From: Methylophaga sp.
GTDB taxonomy: Bacteria; Pseudomonadota; Gammaproteobacteria; Nitrosococcales; Methylophagaceae
Assembly (NCBI GenBank): GCA_014762585.1
Contig: JABURN010000251.1
Coordinates: forward strand, 1-10,889
Reading direction: 5' to 3'
Length of the DNA: 10,889 nucleotides
The notes beneath the pieces are model-generated. The model made no database searches, was not told the origin of the DNA, and saw nothing but the letters and a program-made list of their open reading frames with translations. A program made the position numbers and the translations under genes. This document shows positions 6,547-10,889 of the stretch, in pieces. The first letter of the stretch is position 1; the number at the start of each line of letters is the position of its first letter.

Positions 6547-7995
6547 CTAGGCTTTTGAAGTGTTGATTTTATTCACAATCGCTGTGGTGGAGCAGTTTTC
6601 CACAAGCCCCATCACTTTCACTTCACCACCGTAGCCTTCGACGATTTCCCAGCCGACCACGCCTTTTTTGTCGTAGTCACCGCCCTTAACCAGCACATCG
6701 GGCTGAATCAGGCGTAACAATTCTTCCGGAGTATCGCCCGGGAAGCAGGTCACCCAGTCCACATCGGCGAGTCCTGCCAGCACAGTAAGACGACGCTCGG
6801 CTGTATTAATAGGTCGACCTTGCCCTTTCAGCTTGGTTACTGATTCATCAGTGTTGATGGCCACTACCAACCTGTCACCCAGCTTTCTGGCCTGCTGCAG
6901 ATAGGTGACATGACCTGCATGCAGAATATCGAAACAGCCATTGGTAAAGACGATTTTTTCGCCGCGCTGTTTGGCCTTATCGACGGCGATTTTAAGCTGT
7001 TCCACGGTGACGGCACCGGCAAAGCTGTGATCAGTGGCATTGGCGCCCTGATGGCGCTCATATTCGGCTTTGAGCTCAGGGCCACTCACCGTAGAGGTAC
7101 CCAGCTTGCTCACGACAATACTGGCCGCTACATTAGCCAGTGTGACTGCATATTCCAGGTCCGCACCCGCTGCCAGTGCTGAAGCCAAAGTTGATATCAC
7201 GGTATCCCCGGCGCCGGTGACATCAGCGACTTCCTTGGCAATCGCCGGCAGATGAAACTCTGGCTGATCGGCCCGGATCAGAGTCATACCCTGTTCACTG
7301 CGGGTAATCAGAATCGCCTTGATATCGAGCTGTTTGATCAGGGTTTGAGCCTTACTGATAAGATCCTGCTCGGAAGTAACCGGCCCCACCACCGCTTCAA
7401 ATTCGCTCATATTGGGCGTCATCAAATCGGCACCACGATACTTATTGAAATCGCTGCCTTTGGGGTCCACCAGCACGGGAATATTTCTCTGCCGGGCCTG
7501 ACTAATCCAGAACTGCGGATCGGATAAAGTGCCCTTGTTGTAATCCGACAGCACCAGCACTTGGGCCTGATCCGTGATCTGATCCACCAGACCTTGTAGC
7601 TGCTCGGTTAAAGCCGCTTCAAACCGTTTTTCGAAATCCAGCCGGATAAGCTGCTGGTGACTGCTGATTACCCGTGATTTGATGATGGTGCCGGCTTCCG
7701 TCGTCTGGTGAAACAGACAGTTCACGCCAACCGCATTGAGGCGCTGCTTAAGCACTGCGGCGGCTTCATCTTCACCGGTCAGGCCGCTGATATTGCAATT
7801 GACACCCAGCGAGGCAATATTCATCGCCACATTACCGGCACCACCGGGCAGGTCTTCAAGCCGATCCACGTTGACCACCGGCACCGGCGCCTCCGGTGAG
7901 ATCCGGCTGGCTTTGCCGAAATAAAAACGGTCCAGCATCAGATCGCCAATCACCGCAACGCGGGCAAGATGAAATTCAGGAAAGGGATGTTTCAT
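6547..7995 (-). CDS. hldE: Bifunctional heptose 7-phosphate kinase / heptose 1-phosphate adenylyltransferase HldE
   Basis: HldE carries out two steps of ADP-heptose synthesis: phosphorylation of heptose 7-phosphate at O-1 and, after GmhB acts, transfer of AMP from ATP to heptose 1-phosphate. Residues 1-315 form a ribokinase-type domain, with GGAGNVAMNIASLG (51-64) and DVTGAGDT (258-265) carrying the catalytic Asp264. Residues about 345-482 form the nucleotidyltransferase domain, with FTNGCFDILHAGH (350-362) holding the HxGH motif. The 482-residue length is close to the 477 of E. coli. I place the start at the ATG at 7995, since MKHPFPEFHLARVAVIGD lines up with the E. coli N-terminus; an upstream ATG at 8022 would add nine residues. 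Neither has a clear ribosome-binding site. It is the last gene of the DUF2782-thrB-waaC-hldE operon and supplies the substrate of WaaC. Confidence 0.95.
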   Translation of the reverse strand: MKHPFPEFHLARVAVIGDLMLDRFYFGKASRISPEAPVPVVNVDRLEDLPGGAGNVAMNIASLGVNCNISGLTGEDEAAAVLKQRLNAVGVNCLFHQTTEAGTIIKSRVISSHQQLIRLDFEKRFEAALTEQLQGLVDQITDQAQVLVLSDYNKGTLSDPQFWISQARQRNIPVLVDPKGSDFNKYRGADLMTPNMSEFEAVVGPVTSEQDLISKAQTLIKQLDIKAILITRSEQGMTLIRADQPEFHLPAIAKEVADVTGAGDTVISTLASALAAGADLEYAVTLANVAASIVVSKLGTSTVSGPELKAEYERHQGANATDHSFAGAVTVEQLKIAVDKAKQRGEKIVFTNGCFDILHAGHVTYLQQARKLGDRLVVAINTDESVTKLKGQGRPINTAERRLTVLAGLADVDWVTCFPGDTPEELLRLIQPDVLVKGGDYDKKGVVGWEIVEGYGGEVKVMGLVENCSTTAIVNKINTSKA

Positions 7996-8034
7996 ATCAG
8001 ATTTTGTCGGGCCGGCTGCCATTCAATAATGCCG

Positions 8035-9072
8035 TTATTGTGCTTGTAAAAGGCTCTCGAGTCTATGCCAGACCTGGTCGACCTCCATCCCTGCCATGCA
8101 GACCGGCTCACCATTTTGTGACTCTGGCAGCGGGCATCGGCGCTTATAACAGGGTGAACAGGTCAAACCAGTAATCAGGTGATGCTGCGCCTGACCATAG
8201 GTACCGATAAGATGCGTGTCGGTTGAGCCGTAAAGGGTAATCGCCGGTTTCCCCAGTACGGCTGCCATATGCGCCAGACCGGTATCACTGGCCAGTACTG
8301 CTTCCGATCCCTGCATCAGCGCGGCAACGTCGTCCAGGGGCAATCTGGGTAGCGCATAAGCCTCGTCAGTGACGGAAGCAATCTGGCGGGCACGCTGATA
8401 TTCTTCTTCGTTGCCGCAGGGCAGCAGACATTGATAACCGGCTTCGGCCGCTTTCAGCGCCACGGCTTGCCAGTGTTTGACCGGCCATAACTTGGTCAAC
8501 CAGCTGGCATTATGCACCAGTATCAGATATGGCCCGGAAAGCTTAAAGTCCAGTTGAGGTCGTTGGCAGTGCGCGAGTTCAACACCATAATCCGCCGACG
8601 TGTCAGGCACAGTATAGCCCAGCGCTGCCGCCAGGATCTGGCGCATACGCTCTACCGCGTGCTGATTGGGGTTCACATTGATTGGATGGCGATAAGCCAG
8701 ATGCGCCGGCTTTTCCCGGCAGCTGTACTTATCAAGGCCATAAACAGGCCCTTTCCTGAGCAGACTGACCAGCGCGCTTTTGAGGTTGTTCTGCATATCA
8801 ACGACGACATCATAGTCGTTCGCATTCAGCGCTTTGTAAAAGCCGCTTAGTTCGCCTTGCTTCAGACTCCCTATCCAACTCTTGCGCCAGCTGCGATGCG
8901 ATGTCGTGATGACTTTTCTGACCCTGGGGTGCCATTTAGGCACCGCAGCAAAGGCTTTATCGACGACCCAGTCAAACTCGATATCGGGATAAATCTTTGC
9001 CGCATCAGTGAGCGCCGGCAAGGCATGCATCAGGTCGCCCATCGATGTCAGTTTGATGATTAAAACGCGCAT
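8035..9072 (-). CDS. waaC: LPS heptosyltransferase I WaaC (RfaC), GT9 family
   Basis: WaaC transfers L-glycero-D-manno-heptose from ADP-heptose to the Kdo residue of Kdo2-lipid A at the cytoplasmic face of the inner membrane. The 345-residue protein starts MRVLIIKLTSMGDLMHALPALTDA, the characteristic WaaC N-terminus with the catalytic-position Asp13. VDMQNNLKSAL (91-101) and ASDTGLAHMAAVLGKPAITLYG (261-282) are the acceptor-side and ADP-heptose-binding GT9 motifs. It is longer than the 319-residue E. coli protein, partly through a C-terminal segment with cysteines at 305, 308, 313 and 325. WaaF (heptosyltransferase II) is the main alternative in this family, but the N-terminus favours WaaC. 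It begins six bases after the thrB stop and ends 12-39 bases before hldE, so the operon supplies both donor synthesis and transfer. Confidence 0.9.
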   Translation of the reverse strand: MRVLIIKLTSMGDLMHALPALTDAAKIYPDIEFDWVVDKAFAAVPKWHPRVRKVITTSHRSWRKSWIGSLKQGELSGFYKALNANDYDVVVDMQNNLKSALVSLLRKGPVYGLDKYSCREKPAHLAYRHPINVNPNQHAVERMRQILAAALGYTVPDTSADYGVELAHCQRPQLDFKLSGPYLILVHNASWLTKLWPVKHWQAVALKAAEAGYQCLLPCGNEEEYQRARQIASVTDEAYALPRLPLDDVAALMQGSEAVLASDTGLAHMAAVLGKPAITLYGSTDTHLIGTYGQAQHHLITGLTCSPCYKRRCPLPESQNGEPVCMAGMEVDQVWHRLESLLQAQ

Positions 9073-9078
9073 ATGGCT

Positions 9079-10026
9079 TCAGTCAAAGTCGAGACTGAGT
9101 GGATGATCGCGGTGATGCATCAGAATATTGAAAAAAGCATCCGGGTTTTTAATCTGGGTCAGTTCGCCCTCTCTCGGGAATAACTGATCCTGCAGACGTG
9201 AGAGCCAGAAACGCAGAGCCGCCGCTCGCAGCACCAGATTCCAGTTGGCCAGCTCCGATTCGGTAAGTTGGCGCTTGGCCTGATAATGCTGCATCAGCGC
9301 CTGATAACGGCTTTGTTCGGGCAGGCCAGACTCATCGACGCACCAGTCATTGACCGCGACTGCCAGGTCATACAGCAGATATTCGTCGCTGGCATAATAG
9401 AAATCGATAATGCCTTTGAGCTCATCGCCATCAAACAACGCATTGTCGCGGAACAAATCGGAATGGGTCACGCCCCAGGGCAAATCCAGCTCTTCATAAC
9501 CGGCCTGAAACGCCAGTTCATTTTTGAGAATGGTGGCCTGCTCGTCATTTAATTTCGGCAACAGGGTCATGGCGGTTTGCCGGCGCCATTCGTGACCGCG
9601 TTCACTGGCACGACGGGATTTGAACTCCAGACCGGCCAGATGCATTTCCGCCAGAATATCGCCAATCGCCGCGCATTGTTCGGGGGTTGCCAGCATTTCC
9701 ACGCCACGACCATCCAGTCGCAGCACTAGCGCTGCCGGTTTGCCGCAGAGTTTTTTCAGATAATGACCTTCGCGATCCGCGGCGGGGTGGGCTGAGGGAA
9801 TGCCATGCTGATAATAAAATGTCATCACATCAAGAAAGTAGGCGAGCTCGCCGAAATCATGATGCTCAAACAGCGTCAGCACAAATTCACCTTCAGTGGT
9901 GGTGACAAAGTAGTTGGTATTTTCGATGCCGGCACTGATGCCCTGATAAGACACCAGATCACCGACCGCATACTCTCCCAGAAACGCGATCAGTTCGTCG
10001 CGTCCGACTTCAGTATAAACTGACAT
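9079..10026 (-). CDS. thrB: Homoserine kinase ThrB (aminoglycoside-phosphotransferase-like type)
   Basis: ThrB phosphorylates L-homoserine at the hydroxyl with ATP, the step before threonine synthase, in the cytoplasm. This 315-residue protein belongs to the kinase-fold type found in pseudomonads, not the GHMP-type ThrB of E. coli. The N-terminus MSVYTEVGRDELIAFLGEY, the loop GISAGIENTNYFV (29-41), the catalytic loop THSDLFRDN (187-195, Asp190 and Asn195) and IIDFYYAS (206-213, Asp208) are all typical of it. The strand FVLTLFEH has Thr where protein kinases have the ATP-binding Lys; as I recall this is normal for the family. It follows the DUF2782 gene by 25 bases and precedes waaC by six. 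The link to waaC is probably one of transcription, not pathway. Confidence 0.92.
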   Translation of the reverse strand: MSVYTEVGRDELIAFLGEYAVGDLVSYQGISAGIENTNYFVTTTEGEFVLTLFEHHDFGELAYFLDVMTFYYQHGIPSAHPAADREGHYLKKLCGKPAALVLRLDGRGVEMLATPEQCAAIGDILAEMHLAGLEFKSRRASERGHEWRRQTAMTLLPKLNDEQATILKNELAFQAGYEELDLPWGVTHSDLFRDNALFDGDELKGIIDFYYASDEYLLYDLAVAVNDWCVDESGLPEQSRYQALMQHYQAKRQLTESELANWNLVLRAAALRFWLSRLQDQLFPREGELTQIKNPDAFFNILMHHRDHPLSLDFD

Positions 10027-10051
10027 GAAAACTGCTCAGATTAGTGGGTGC

Positions 10052-10390
10052 TTACCACTCCAACAGGATCCAGTTGGGGACCAACAGACCGGAATCCAGT
10101 TCGAATTGTCTTGATTCTAATGAGCCGTCACCATCGGTATCTGTCAGGTAGTAAGGTTTACCCACAGAAGGAATGACTTTAATCATATAAAGCTTGCCGT
10201 TGAGACGGTATTCCTCAATGAGACGGTCGTCTTTTTGAATAATATTGACTTCGGGCTCAATGCTATCACCGCTTTGCATTGGCTCGGGAAGCACCGGCGG
10301 CTTTTCCATCACCGACTCAGTGTCCTCTGCCCGGACAGTGACTGTCATTAACAGGGCAAGTGCGCATACAATAGCGATTTTGTTAAACAT
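10052..10390 (-). CDS. DUF2782 family protein, predicted exported
   Basis: This is a 112-residue protein of unknown function that I assign to DUF2782 from its C-terminal half and its place beside polA and thrB. A basic start followed by a hydrophobic stretch (MFNKIAIVCALALLMTVTVRA) looks like a Sec signal peptide with cleavage after Ala21, so the mature protein is probably periplasmic. An acidic, proline-rich linker (22-48) leads to a compact domain (49-112) with EYRLNGKLYMIKVIP, the EF-hand-like loop DTDGDGSLE (84-92) and a C-terminal tryptophan-rich end. The ATG at 10390 is chosen over that at 10408 because GGAG lies seven bases upstream. It is the first gene of the operon ending in hldE. 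No function can be assigned. Confidence 0.8.
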   Translation of the reverse strand: MFNKIAIVCALALLMTVTVRAEDTESVMEKPPVLPEPMQSGDSIEPEVNIIQKDDRLIEEYRLNGKLYMIKVIPSVGKPYYLTDTDGDGSLESRQFELDSGLLVPNWILLEW

Positions 10391-10397
10391 GAGAATG

Positions 10398-10401
10398 CTC
10401 C
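10398..10401 (-). promoter_or_regulatory. Ribosome-binding site of the DUF2782 gene
   Basis: GGAG on the minus strand lies seven bases before the ATG at 10390. The alternative ATG at 10408 has no such site, so this decides the start. Confidence 0.65.
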
Positions 10402-10417
10402 GTGTCATTTCGGGGTT

Positions 10418-10423
10418 AAGATA
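10418..10423 (-). promoter_or_regulatory. Possible extended -10 box for the DUF2782-thrB-waaC-hldE operon
   Basis: On the minus strand TGCTATCTT reads as an extended -10 element (TG, one base, then TATCTT). The hexamer 17 bases upstream, TTTTCT, is a poor -35, which extended -10 promoters tolerate. Transcription would start near 10411, giving a leader of about 20 bases with the ribosome-binding site inside it. Confidence 0.35.
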
Positions 10424-10482
10424 GCATTTCCGCTGTCCGGAGAAAAGCAGTCAGTTCTCAGAAAAACGGTGCCACAACGCTT

Positions 10483-10889
10483 ATGACTCAATCTGTTCCA
10501 CTCGTCCTCGTTGACGGTTCGTCCTATCTGTATCGAGCCTACCATGCCATGTACAAGGCAGACCTCAGGAATTCAGCTGGCGAACCCACCGGTGCGATTC
10601 GGGGCGTCACCGCGATGTTGCGGCGCTTACTGGCTGATTATCCCGACAGCCATATCGCTGTGGTCTTCGACGCCAAAGGCAAAACCTTCCGCGATGACAT
10701 TTACGAACAGTACAAAGCCAACCGGCCACCGATGCCGGATGATCTGAGACCACAGGTGGAACCCATTTACGACATTATCAAAGCCATGGGTCTGCCACTG
10801 TTATGTGTCGACGGGGTTGAGGCGGATGATGTGATCGGCACCCTGACAAAACAGGCAACTGAAAAAGGCATGGACGTTGTGGTCAGCAC
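10483..10889 (+). CDS. polA: DNA polymerase I, N-terminal part of the 5'-3' exonuclease domain
   Basis: Only the first 135 codons are present; the frame stays open to the right edge. PolA fills gaps and removes RNA primers during replication and repair. The visible part is the start of the 5'-3' exonuclease domain: [19 protein letters not shown] at the N-terminus, [20 protein letters not shown] (about 60-79) with a metal-binding-type Asp and the helical-arch basic residues, then [15 protein letters not shown] and [11 protein letters not shown] (about 111-121) with the conserved acidic cluster. The ATG at 10483 begins directly before the family N-terminus; no strong ribosome-binding site is seen. 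It is transcribed away from the DUF2782 gene, with a 92-base spacer, an arrangement I recall from other gammaproteobacteria. Confidence 0.93.
   Translation, partial: MTQSVPLVLVDGSSYLYRAYHAMYKADLRNSAGEPTGAIRGVTAMLRRLLADYPDSHIAVVFDAKGKTFRDDIYEQYKANRPPMPDDLRPQVEPIYDIIKAMGLPLLCVDGVEADDVIGTLTKQATEKGMDVVVS

Noticed and set aside
6910..7182. Plus-strand open frames of 60-130 codons opposite hldE, waaC, thrB and the kinase-like gene.
   Set aside because: They lie wholly antisense to well-supported genes, have no family signature and no consistent ribosome-binding sites.
7996..8022. An upstream ATG extending HldE by nine residues.
   Set aside because: The family N-terminus begins at the ATG at 7995. 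The longer form cannot be excluded, since neither start has a good ribosome-binding site.
10424..10482. A promoter for polA in the divergent spacer.
   Set aside because: No pair of hexamers with acceptable spacing could be picked out on the plus strand.

Overview
The window looks like chromosomal DNA from a Gram-negative gammaproteobacterium. The evidence is a set of lipopolysaccharide (LPS) inner-core genes (waaG, waaP, gmhA, hldE, waaC) next to a polA / DUF2782 / thrB block. As I recall, polA-DUF2782-thrB neighbours one another in Pseudomonas and related gammaproteobacteria. WaaP, WaaG, WaaC and HldE resemble their enterobacterial and pseudomonad counterparts closely enough to name. A marine or methylotrophic lineage such as Methylophaga is possible, but this is only an impression and was not tested.

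Layout, left to right. (1) Positions 1-345 (+) hold the 3' end of a polysaccharide pyruvyl transferase family gene, probably the edge of a surface-polysaccharide cluster outside the window. (2) A minus-strand operon runs from 3653 down to 356: waaG, waaP, then a 470-residue protein with two kinase-like domains. Its genes overlap by 4 and 25 bases. (3) A divergent plus-strand operon runs from 3801 to 6366: gmhA, an FAD-dependent oxidoreductase and an aldo/keto reductase, joined by two 4-base ATGA stop/start overlaps. (4) A 180-base convergent spacer carries an inverted-repeat element with outward-facing T-runs. (5) A second minus-strand operon runs from 10390 down to 6547: DUF2782 protein, thrB, waaC, hldE, with gaps of 25, 6 and 12-39 bases. 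(6) polA starts divergently at 10483 and runs off the right edge.

How the genes work together. GmhA makes heptose 7-phosphate from sedoheptulose 7-phosphate. HldE phosphorylates it at O-1 and later attaches AMP to give ADP-heptose. WaaC transfers the first heptose to Kdo-lipid A, WaaG extends the core, and WaaP phosphorylates heptose. The tandem kinase-like protein may add further phosphates. GmhB, HldD and WaaF, which complete this path, are not in the window. ThrB (threonine synthesis) and the DUF2782 protein share the waaC-hldE operon without an obvious functional link.

The least explained parts are the oxidoreductase/aldo-keto reductase pair coupled to gmhA, the tandem kinase-like protein, and the inverted-repeat element. 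No stretch over 300 bases lacks a gene. I see no rRNA, tRNA, CRISPR array, transposase or recognisable prophage gene.
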